NCBI GenBank assembly: GCA_028023455.1
Contig: JAQFVV010012420.1
Span: forward strand, 5,407,770-5,471,769
DNA length: 64,000 bases
Direction of reading: 5' to 3'
Source: Epiperipatus broadwayi
Taxonomy: Eukaryota > Onychophora > Udeonychophora > Euonychophora > Peripatidae
The notes beneath the pieces were generated by a model, which did not search any database, was not told the origin of the DNA, and saw only the letters and a list, made by a program, of their open reading frames with translations. The number at the start of each line of letters is the position of its first letter. Within the stretch, counting starts at the first letter, position 1. This document shows, piece after piece, positions 14,130 through 22,660 of this stretch. A program made the translations under genes and the position numbers.

Positions 14130-14225
14130 CAATAGATGGCGTTCTACCAAAAACACCATCAAACATAGTTTTTTGTTTACATAAACATCAGAGCAAGCAT
14201 CCACTATCTCTAACTTTAATTTCCA

Positions 14226-14269
14226 CCTTCAGATCATGATTTCAAGTTATTTGCTATCGTCAGTGAAGG
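14226..14269 (-). ncRNA. Hammerhead ribozyme, unit 1
   Basis: On the minus strand: stem I CCTTCA/TGAAGG, core CTGACGA, then stem II, GAAA, and stem III made of the palindrome ATCATGAT followed by C. In this unit stem II is weakened (AGC opposite ACT), so it may be inactive. Confidence 0.8.
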
Positions 14270-14633
14270 ACAGGAATAAGAAAATAGATCTAAACACAAA
14301 CTCTGAGCACTTATGAAACAGTTTCTATTCAGCTTGTGCAAGTGTGAATCTTTTAGACACGTAATGTCTTCAAACTCAGCATAGCAAGCCAGATAGCTAC
14401 ATGTGTCTGATCTCAGTTCAGCATCACCACATAGTAGAAGCCTCTGCAATATATATCATTGCAAGAAAGACCTCAAAGGCACATTTATGAAAAACAAAAA
14501 AACACAAGTTAAAACTTGCTAATGCTTGTATTTATGACAATAGATGGCGTTCTACCAAAAACACCGTCAAGCATAGTTTTTTGTTTACATAAACGTCAGA
14601 GCAAGCATTCACTATCTCTAACTTTAATTTCCA

Positions 14634-14677
14634 CCTTCAGATCATGATTTCAAGCTATTTGCTATCATCAGTGAAGG
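14634..14677 (-). ncRNA. Hammerhead ribozyme, unit 2
   Basis: All core residues expected of a hammerhead are present: CTGATGA, GAAA, and C at the cut position after AT. Stem I (CCTTCA/TGAAGG) is perfect over 6 bp, stem II is AGC/GCT and stem III is the self-complementary ATCATGAT. Predicted cleavage lies between 14,639 and 14,640. Stem III has no loop, so two molecules or two tandem units probably fold together. Confidence 0.88.
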
Positions 14678-15039
14678 ACAGGAATAAGAAAATAGATCTA
14701 AACACAAACTCTGAGCGTTTATGAAACAGTTTCTATTCAGCTTGCAAGCGTGAATCTTTTAGACATGTAATGTCTTCAAACTCAGCATAGCAAGCCAGAT
14801 AGCTACATGGGTCTGATCTCAGTTCAGCATCACCACATAGTAGAAGCCTCTGCAATATATATCATTGCAAGAAAGACCTCAAAGGTACATTTATGAAAAA
14901 AAAAAAAACACAAGTTAAAACTTGCTAATGCTTGTATTTATGACAATAGATGGCGTTCTACCAAAAACACCGTCAAGCATAGTTTTTTGTTTACATAAAC
15001 GTCAGAGCAAGCATTCACTATCTCTAACTTTAATTTCCA

Positions 15040-15083
15040 CCTTCAGATCATGATTTCAAGCTATTTGCTATCGTCAGTGAAGG
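15040..15083 (-). ncRNA. Hammerhead ribozyme, unit 3
   Basis: Core CTGACGA and GAAA are intact, with the same stems I-III as unit 2. The C/T difference from unit 2 falls at the one core position that is allowed to vary. Predicted cut between 15,045 and 15,046, 406 nt from that of unit 2. Confidence 0.88.
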
Positions 15084-15445
15084 ACAGGAATAAGAAAATA
15101 GATCTAAACACAAACTCTGAGCGTTTATGAAACAGTTTCTATTCAGCTTGCAAGCGTGAATCTTTTAGACATGTAATGTCTTCAAACTCAGCATAGCAAG
15201 CCAGATAGCTACATGGGTCTGATCTCAGTTCAGCATCACCACATAGTAGAAGCCTCTGCAATATATATCATTGCAAGAAAGACCTCAAAGGTACATTTAT
15301 GAAAAACAAAAAAACACAAGTTAAAACTTGCTAATGCTTGTATTTATGACAATAGATGGCATTCTACCAAAAACACCGTCAAGCATAGTTTTTTGTTTAC
15401 ATAAACGTCAGAGCAAGCATTCACTATCTCTAACTTTAATTTCCA

Positions 15446-15489
15446 CCTTCAGATCATGATTTCAAGCTATTTGCTATCGTCAGTGAAGG
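15446..15489 (-). ncRNA. Hammerhead ribozyme, unit 4
   Basis: Core CTGACGA, GAAA and all three stems are as in unit 3. Confidence 0.88.
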
Positions 15490-15851
15490 ACAGGAATAAG
15501 AAAATAGATCTAAACACAAACTCTGAGCATTTATGAAACAGTTTCTATTCAGCTTGCAAGCGTGAATCTTTTAGACATGTAATGTCTTCAAACTCAGCAT
15601 AGCAAGCCAGATAGCTACATGGGTCTGATCTCAGTTCAGCATCACCACATAGTAGAAGCCTCTGCAATATATATCATTGCAAGAAAGACCTCAAAGGTAC
15701 ATTTATGAAAAACAAAAAAACACAAGTTAAAACTTGCTAACGCTTGTATTTATGACAATAGATGGCGTTCTACCAAAAACACCGTCAAGCGTAGTTTTTT
15801 GTTTACATAAACGTCAGAGCAAGCATTCACTATCTCTAACTTTAATTTCCA

Positions 15852-15895
15852 CCTTCAGATCATGATTTCAAGCTATTTGCTATCGTCAGTGAAGG
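15852..15895 (-). ncRNA. Hammerhead ribozyme, unit 5
   Basis: Core CTGACGA, GAAA and all three stems are as in unit 3. Confidence 0.88.
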
Positions 15896-16257
15896 ACAGG
15901 AATAAGAAAATAGATCTAAACACAAACTCTGAGCGTTTATGAAACAGTTTCTATTCAGCTTGCAAGCGTGAATCTTTTAGACACGTAATGTCTTCAAACT
16001 CAGCATAGCAAGCCAGATAGCTACATGGGTCTGATCTCAGTTCAGCATCACCACATAGTAGAAGCCTCTGCAATATATATCATTGCAAGAAAGACCTCAA
16101 AGGTACATTTATGAAAAACAAAAAAACACAAGTTAAAACTTGCTAACGCTTGTATTTATGACAATAGATGGCATTCTACCAAAAACACCATCAAGCGTAG
16201 TTTTTTGTTTACATAAACGTCAGAGCAAGCATTCACTATCTCTAACTTTAATTTCCA

Positions 16258-16301
16258 CCTTCAGATCATGATTTCAAGCTATTTGCTATCATCAGTGAAG
16301 G
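16258..16301 (-). ncRNA. Hammerhead ribozyme, unit 6
   Basis: Core CTGATGA, GAAA and all three stems are as in unit 2. This unit is cut short at its far edge by the inverted copy. Confidence 0.88.
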
Positions 16302-16530
16302 ACAGGAATAAGAAAATAGATCTAAACACAAACTCTGAGCGTTTATGAAACAGTTTCTATTCAGCTTGCAAGCGTGAATCTTTTAGACACGTAATGTCTT
16401 CAAACTCAGCATAGCAAGCCAGATAGCTACATGGGTCTGATCTCAGTTCAGCATCACCACATAGTAGAAGCCTCTGCAATATATATCATTGCAAGAAAGA
16501 CTTCAAAGGTACATTTATGAAAAACAAGCG

Positions 16531-16965
16531 TTAGCAAGTTTTGTGTTTTTTTGTTTTTCATAAATGTACCTTTGAGGTCTTTATGCAATGATATATATTG
16601 CAGAGGCTTCTACTATGTGGTGATGCTGAACTGAGATCAGATCCATGTAGCTATCTGGCTTGCTATGCTGAGTTTGATGACATTACGTGTCTAAAAGATT
16701 TACGCTTGCAAGCTGAATAGAAACTGTTTCATAAATGCTCAGAGTTTGTGTTTAGATCTATTTTCTTATTCCTGTCCTTCACTGACGATAGCAAATAGCT
16801 TGAAATCATGATCTGAAGGTGGAAATTAAAGTTAGAGATAGTGAATGCTTGCTCTGATGTTTATGTAAACAAAAAACTACACTTGATGGTGTTTTTGGTA
16901 GAACGCCATCTATTGTCATAAATACAAGCATTAGCAAGTTTTAACTTGTGTTTTTTGTTTTTCAT
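16531..16965 (+). repeat. Inverted seventh hammerhead repeat
   Basis: A near-complete unit in opposite orientation joins the array head-on at about 16,530, so units 6 and 7 can form a long hairpin. It ends directly at a (TA)n tract, as the array does on its left side. It is somewhat more diverged than units 2-6 (for example small deletions near 16,575). Confidence 0.9.
16776..16819 (+). ncRNA. Hammerhead ribozyme, inverted unit 7
   Basis: Plus-strand CCTTCA, CTGACGA, stem II, GAAA, ATCATGAT, C and TGAAGG in order; all core bases are present. Confidence 0.88.
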
Positions 16966-17374
16966 ATATATATATAAAAGGGACCTCATTACTTAGTGAT
17001 TATTACATCAGCTAGCCACATTCATGACTTGGATTTTAAATCTGAATGAAATATGATATTTATCATTTTTCAATCAAACTTAAAAGTTAATGAATCTATA
17101 GTTAAGATAATTATATAAATATTGATTGGCAGAGGCTATATATTTAGCTTAGCTAGAAGATAAATTGATGAATGAAAACTATACATCTTTATCACTTAGT
17201 ATTTGACTAGCGTTATGAATATAGTTTTTTTCTTTACTGTTTCTTGATACAGATTCTAGAAAAAACTTTACCAAAAGTCACTGTTTAATAAACATATTAA
17301 ACAAAACAAAAATTTATATCAATCTTAATATTCTTTAATATTTATTAAATGTTATATCTTTTTTTCAATTATAG

Positions 17375-17904
17375 AACCTTACCAAATTGAACGGAAATGG
17401 ACAAAGTCTTCCATCAGTGAGTCACCATGTAAATTATCTCATTTTCCCAGTAACATTATAAATGAAAGATACAATATTGATGCAGTTAATTCAACAAATT
17501 CTCTTCAAAGAATATTTCACATTGAAAGCATTTCTGAAGATAGGCCAGAATGGGCATTTTTAGTACAAACTAAGCAAAACCAGCCATCAAAATTTTTGGT
17601 AGACAGTTGTAAACTTATAGAACGTACACATTTATCAAATAGAGAACAATTTGAAAAAAATAATGAATACATGAAATCAAAGGGATATATTGTTGCTCTT
17701 AAGTCTCAAAAAAATAAAATAATGTATAGGGATAGTTATTTAAAAAGAGATCAAGAATCTTCAAGATGGCAGCATTCTTTCACTAAATTAATCACTGATG
17801 AATCATCAGAAGTTCTTCAACCATCTGAGAAAACAAAATCACCTTTACAATTTTACCATAATTTAGATCATACTTACCAAAAGTCTTCTCATTATTCTCC
17901 TGAG
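17375..17904 (+). CDS. Internal coding exon of an unidentified host gene
   Basis: A 530-bp segment is open for 176 codons (frame starting at 17,377). It is bounded by a good acceptor (pyrimidine tract, then CAATTATAG) and a donor (CCTGAG/GTTTGT). The frame enters with two bases completing a codon and leaves on a codon border. The peptide is hydrophilic, rich in Ser, Lys and Asn, without membrane segments. A conserved-looking middle runs from PEWAFLVQTKQ through KGYIVALKSQKNKIMYRDSY; the C-terminal part is Ser-rich. I do not recognise the family and assign no function. No frameshift or stop is seen, unlike every transposon gene nearby, which argues for a living gene. Neighbouring exons are not certain; a possible last exon is noted at 48,808. 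Confidence 0.7.
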
Positions 17905-18409
17905 GTTTGTTATTATTATCTTATAATTTTAAATAATAATAGTAATAATAACTTGACTATTAATAGTATCTACATTTTTCAAGTTGTTATTATTATAATT
18001 AATATTTCTTAATTATATATTTACTTTTTTGATATCTTTGTTTTTTTTATAGTGAAAATTGTAGACTAATTTTAGTAGTTTAAATTAAAATTCTATCTTT
18101 ATTTTATAATATTTTAATTATATTTTAGTAATTCTTTGTTTATTATTAGTTTAAATTGAATTAATTAAAATATTATCATGCAGTATTTATAAACTTTTAT
18201 ATGTATATATTGAGGTTTGTTATTATTGCTTTAAAATTTTAAATAATAATTAATTTTATTATTAATAATTTTTGAAGTTGTTGTTATTATTATCACAATT
18301 AATAATGCTTGATTATATATATATGTTAAAACGAAGATTTGCACGGGTTAAATATATAAAATACATATTTTGCGGGTTCATCCGTGTTAAAAACTTTTAA
18401 TATCAATAT

Positions 18410-18449
18410 ACTGACATTTCGACTTGGTCACACAAGCCATCCACAGAGT
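18410..18449 (-). ncRNA. Hammerhead-like motif, Penelope arm 1
   Basis: Minus strand: CTGTGGA, then a 6-bp stem GGCTTG/CAAGTC, then GAAATGTC. It lies at the place where Penelope-like elements are known to carry hammerheads. The expected CTGANGA core reads CTGTGGA, one base off, so activity is doubtful. Confidence 0.45.
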
Positions 18450-18540
18450 TATAAAAAGGTAGAAAGACGGTTGTAGAGGCGCTACAATCACTGGTTTGAA
18501 TAAAACATTAAAAATCCCACCAATAGCAAAAATGTTAAAT

Positions 18541-18870
18541 TTAAGAATGTTTTTTAAAGAAATCTTTCCAAATAGGAGGAAGTTTGCACGTATCATCTCG
18601 CTTATTGATACAATCTGGCCTTTTAAATATCTCAATGGCTTCTCTGATTTTGCATTGGTAGAGATTATCACATCTGGATATGATCCTGGTATTAGAAAAA
18701 TCTATTTTATGACCTGAATCTATAGTATGGAGTGAGAGTGCTGATGATGATGAGTGTTGTTTAACTGCATTAGCATGCTCATCTCTCCTAACACTGATGC
18801 GACGATTACTCATACCTATGTAAGAAGCTTTACAATTTTTACATGAGATTTGATAGACAATTTCTTACTC
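18541..18870 (-). pseudogene. Penelope-like GIY-YIG endonuclease, arm 1 (5'-truncated)
   Basis: About 105 codons are open on the minus strand. Features of the Penelope GIY-YIG domain are seen in order: the Cys pair CKNCK, YIGMSNRR (the 'YIG' half of the motif followed by the catalytic-type Arg), RRDEH, an H..DSGHKIDF block and IREAIEI with the conserved Glu. The product ends KKHS and stop. In full elements this domain follows a telomerase-like reverse transcriptase and nicks the target; the RT part is missing here, and an in-frame stop lies just upstream of the Cys pair. Confidence 0.75.
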
Positions 18871-19187
18871 CACGTTCTTTCAAATGTAAAAATTGTAAAG
18901 CTTCTTACATAGGTATGAGTAATCGTCGCATCAGTGTTAGGAGAGATGAGCATGCTAATGCAGTTAAACAACACTCATCATCATCAGCACTCTCACTCCA
19001 TACTATAGATTCAGGTCATAAAATAGATTTTTCTAGTACCAGGATCATATCCAGATGTGATAATCTCTACCAATGCAAAATCAGAGAAGCCATTGAGATA
19101 CTTAAAAGGCCAGATTGTATCAATAAGCGAGATGATACGTGCAAACTTCCTCCTATTTGGAAAGATTTCTTTAAAAAACATTCTTAA
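18843..19187 (+). pseudogene. Penelope-like GIY-YIG endonuclease, arm 2 (5'-truncated)
   Basis: A 114-codon frame. Homology to arm 1 starts at CKNCK (about 18,886), and the first ~14 residues come from the spacer. Differences from arm 1 are few (for example S for N before TRIISRC, L for F before KRPDC). The same Arg, His and Glu residues are kept. Without the RT domain the copy cannot move by itself. Confidence 0.75.
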
Positions 19188-19279
19188 ATTTAACATTTTT
19201 GCTATTGGTGGGATTTTTAATGTTTTATTCAAACCAGTGATTGTAGCGCCTCTACAACCGTCTTTCTACCTTTTTATAA

Positions 19280-19318
19280 CTCTGTGGATGGCTTGTGTGA
19301 CCAAGTCGAAACGTCAGT
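19280..19318 (+). ncRNA. Hammerhead-like motif, Penelope arm 2
   Basis: Plus strand: CTGTGGA, stem GGCTTG/CAAGTC with loop TGTGAC, then GAAACGTC, in which ACGT is self-complementary (minimal stem III) and AGT after the cut pairs with ACT before the core. The same single core deviation as arm 1 is present. Confidence 0.5.
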
Positions 19319-19535
19319 ATATTGATATTAAAAGTTTTTAACACGGATGAACCCGCAAAATATGTATTTTATATATATATATATTTGATATCTTTGCTTT
19401 TTATGATGATATTTGTACACTAATTGTAGCAGTTTAAATATTCTAGTAATATTTTGTTTATCATTAGTTTAAATTGAATTATGATATTATTATACAGTAT
19501 CTATACACTGTTATACTACTATATGTATATATTGA

Positions 19536-19890
19536 GATAGTATAACCTAGTTTGGGTGGGTTTTATATCCAACTATATTTTTGAGAATTTTAAATTAAGA
19601 TATGATCCTTTTTTTTTGCAAGCCTAAAGGGTTACATAATATAATTTGTTTAAATTGAATCTGATATCAATCTTAAACAAATTTAAAACACATAAATGAA
19701 ACTTTAAATATTTACATTACTTTCAGTTATAAGTTTTGATTTTATTAGTGTATCATTGTCACATGTATGCTAAAAGTCTCCTGCTATTTTTAATATTTTT
19801 AATTGCAACTCCATTAGAAAAGGTAATTTTAAATAATTTTTTTTCTTTAAAAAAAAGTACAAAATTTATATATATTACAAAAGTTTGCAA
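19536..19890. other. Intron-like AT-rich DNA
   Basis: No repeat or gene was accepted. A splice-bounded block at 19,727-19,822 has an in-frame stop at once when joined to the exon at 17,375 and was not called. Confidence 0.45.
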
Positions 19891-19894
19891 TTAT

Positions 19895-20429
19895 TCATTG
19901 TGCGCCTGTGAAAAACAAAAAAAAACCCTAGATCACAGCATCGGTTAAAGATAACGTAAATGGCTACCATGCCTTTAGTATTAACTAATGTGAGTGAAAA
20001 AACAAACCTAAAAAATAACGTTACTTTAATAAATAAAAAAACATTCGCTGATATTGCAAAAAAAAACAACAACAAAAAAACTATAATTACAGGCATAAAT
20101 TTTAATCCTTCTTCCCAAAGATTCAGAAAATCTACCACCATCGATATTGAAAATTTAGATTTACAAAATCAAAAATGGCGAAGGAACACAATTACCCCCT
20201 TCTGTAATATGGAATGCTGACATGCTAGATAGTATTTCTGAGAAATTCCACAACACCATTCCTAATGGTCTCTTCAACACTTTCCGTAATTTTTTCACAG
20301 ATTGCTCAATAGTTTTATCAGCCACAGATATTAATTGTTCTTTGTATAAATTCCCAAGAGCATTAATATATATGAAGCACTCACTCTGCACAATCTATGG
20401 AATAGTGTTCTACACTTAGCTGATCATCC
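19895..20429 (+). mobile_element. L1/Tx1-like LINE, 5' part (interrupted by gypsy-2)
   Basis: The 5' end and ORF1 start of a non-LTR retrotransposon. A short leader (about 19,895-19,959) is followed by ORF1. The element continues at 43,952 after the gypsy-2 insertion: the reading frame of 20,370-20,429 runs straight on into 43,956 onward if one copy of the 4-bp duplication ATCC is discounted. Confidence 0.8.
19960..20429 (+). pseudogene. LINE ORF1, N-terminal part
   Basis: The frame opens with ATGGCTACC at 19,960 and is typical of LINE ORF1 amino ends: Asn/Lys/Thr-rich, with NKKTFADIAKKN in the first 45 residues. The frame shifts near 20,195-20,215 and again near 20,368, so the copy is dead. 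After the second shift the frame ends at ..HLADHP, which is completed across the gypsy-2 insertion. The product would be a nucleic-acid-binding protein of the retroelement particle. Confidence 0.7.
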
Positions 20430-21087
20430 TGTAATTGACAGTCTACTACACCTGGATTCGCACTTGCCCACACACCAGATGTAACAGATGGGAAAATAAC
20501 CTGCAGACTGTGAAACTATGCAGATGTAGCAATCCGGAGACTATGACTTAATGTGCCCTAATTTATTGCCCCTGATGACACAGTCTGAAGAGACCTACCA
20601 GGCTTGGAAGGGGTAAAAATTGTATCTAACTATGACTGGACTTTGGGTCTTCAGGTAGAATGCTAATGAAAACCTGATGAAATGCTTAACCAATGATTGC
20701 ATGCACTTTAATTGACTAGGTCTATCCATATTTAATAATTTCAAATGCAATTTAGGTTAGTTCATCCACGTTCACTCCTTTCCGATTCTGTTATGCCCTA
20801 ATATTCAAGCCCAGAGAGAATATTGCTTTTGACTCCCTTAACAGATATGAACAGATACACATAGCAACTTCTGCACCTATATATAGGTTACAACTAGAAT
20901 TTATTATATTTGTTTTACTTTACAGCTTTTATATGATAAGAAAAATAAATGTGTGTGTATGCATAATTGTTTATAAACTGTGGAATGTCATGACAACTCA
21001 ATAAACCAGAGACTGGAATAATATAAACTCTTAAACATTTATTGACAATGATAAATAATGTAAAGTATAATAACAATGGTAATGATA

Positions 21088-21125
<38 letters not shown>

Positions 21126-22660
21126 CACATGTGAACTTCTACCATTTTATTAACTAATAATTCTCCAAATCCATCCCTTATACCCTATGGTAGAACTCCA
21201 TCTATGTCACTCATTCCTTACAAGTCATAATTATATAGAAAAATAAACATTAATAATTTAAGATGATTGAGATGCTGGCTAGCTAAATTATATATTTACT
21301 GATTTTAGCAATCTATTTAATTTAAGTTCCCCCCAATTTATATTTATAATAGGTATAGAAATTAATACTAATTGATTAGTCAATCATACTGGAAAAATAT
21401 ATATACATGGTTAATCAACAAAATAAAACATATAAGACATATTCTGTATCAAGTGTTGCAATTTAATCTATAAAAAATAAATGTAGAGGATCTTACATTA
21501 CTATTTACATGGATAAGCTGATAAGAAGCAGTCAGGTTAACCTAGATTTTATTTACAATAAAAATAGAAAAATATCTAAGTGAATAATCCCCCCCATTTC
21601 TTCTTTGCTAATTCTGAAAAATGAGGCTTCTAGCATCAGAGTGTGAAAATACAACATAGATAATAAAAATTAAAATAAAAAAATAAAAAATCTGCAATAA
21701 TAACTTCTTGATTAAAATTGTTTTTGGAACAAAGTTCATTAAAAATCATCCTAATAGAAGTAGTAGTTGATAGCTAGGCATGACACTCTCCAAAAGCAGT
21801 TTGACTCATCAAATCATTTTCCTAGGCAAGGATAGATGGGTACAATGTGTCTCCAGTAGTTGTGTATGATAAACACATTGAACCTTAACTGATTCACTTT
21901 TAAATATTCCAGTGCTTGTTTACTTTGGATTGCAGGCATCCTCTTGTGTGTTTTACAATAAAGTAGAATAAAAATAGAGGTTTTATGCAACTGTTAGAAA
22001 TAACATGATGCACAATAGCATGTTTTGCTTTAGCCCATATTCATCTTAAAGTACAATTCAATAATCATTTGTAATCATAAATTTATATTGGATAATATAG
22101 AAGCACTTGATGTATATATTTGTATTAAAAGAATTATTTATTTTGCTTCCTATTTTCAGCAGACTTAATTTTCGTTTTTCTTTTTGAAAAGATTTAAAAT
22201 ATTAAAAATTACTCCAAAAACTTTCAAAACATGATTTAATTATCTCAAAATTTATAAATTATTCTTACTTTTTTATTTCTCACTTTCTTTCTTCTGAATT
22301 TGGCAAAATTTAAATTACAGTATTTGACTTTAAAAATTTCTATGATTCAAATAAAAGGAAAAACGAAACTCCATTTTAGCATTTGAAATTTTAATTTTAC
22401 TGCTGTATCTTGTTAAAGCTGGAATATTACTGACAAGAAGAAACACTTTGTAAAAAGTTTTTGTTTTTAAATAGTTTGTGTGTATATCTCCTGAAACGCT
22501 GAGATTTTTGATTGCCTATTGTTTAAATATATTTTATTTATTACAGATAAATAATAAAATGAGTTTTATTTTCACACACAGCCACCTAACTTGACCTTAG
22601 GCTATCCCTAAGTCATTTGACTATAAATTAATATTCAATTTTAAATTTAAAAATATATAT
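20430..22660 (-). repeat. gypsy-2 3' LTR, segment 1
   Basis: Matches 41,569-43,680 of the partner LTR along its length. It contains a (TG)n microsatellite at about 21,101-21,125 and has lost nothing large. It stops exactly where gypsy-1 begins. Confidence 0.88.

Larger units (their letters stand above)
14130..16530 (-). repeat. Tandem array of six ~406-bp hammerhead repeats
   Basis: Unit starts, marked by CAATAGATGG, lie at 14,130, 14,538, 14,944, 15,350, 15,756 and 16,162, giving periods of 408, 406, 406, 406 and 406 bp. Units differ by only scattered point changes; unit 1 is the most diverged. Each holds a hammerhead ribozyme on the minus strand, a perfect hairpin AGACATGTAATGTCT, a second palindrome CAAGTTAAAACTTG and a GCAAT...ATTGC palindrome. 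A minus-strand transcript of the array would be cut to monomers of about 406 nt. Family knowledge: this architecture (short tandem units, a hammerhead with minimal stem III) is that of animal ribozyme satellites and retrozymes. No protein is encoded. Confidence 0.92.
18315..19378. mobile_element. Head-to-head pair of truncated Penelope-like elements
   Basis: Two nearly identical arms of about 0.5 kb, 18,352-18,845 (read on minus) and 18,885-19,376 (read on plus), form an inverted repeat around a ~40-bp spacer. Each arm carries the C-terminal GIY-YIG endonuclease part of a Penelope-like element, a 3' untranslated part, a hammerhead-like motif and a shared terminus with GGATGAACCCGC. The reverse transcriptase is absent. 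Arm 1 has an extra ~35 bp (TTTGCACGGGTTAAA) at its outer end. The empty site is visible in unit 1 of the flanking tandem duplication. Confidence 0.8.
17901..19535. repeat. ~310-bp tandem duplication of the exon/intron border
   Basis: Unit 1 is 17,901-18,210. Unit 2 starts at 18,211 and is interrupted by the Penelope pair at about 18,315-19,376 before finishing at about 19,535. Both start TGAGGTTTGTTATTATT and end TATATATTGAG, so the exon's splice donor exists twice. Copies have drifted by many small changes, so the duplication is older than the insertion. Confidence 0.75.

Noticed and set aside
14234-14449. 71-codon minus-strand frame in the first ribozyme unit
   Set aside because: Not conserved in other units, which differ by indels and stops; the unit's conserved features are RNA-structural.
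14130-16965. CRISPR-like array
   Set aside because: Units are contiguous ~406-bp near-identical copies without spacers, in a eukaryotic context.
19727-19822. Candidate next exon after 17,904 (acceptor TTTCAG, donor AAAAGGTAATT)
   Set aside because: All three frames have stops; in phase with the upstream exon it stops at the second codon.
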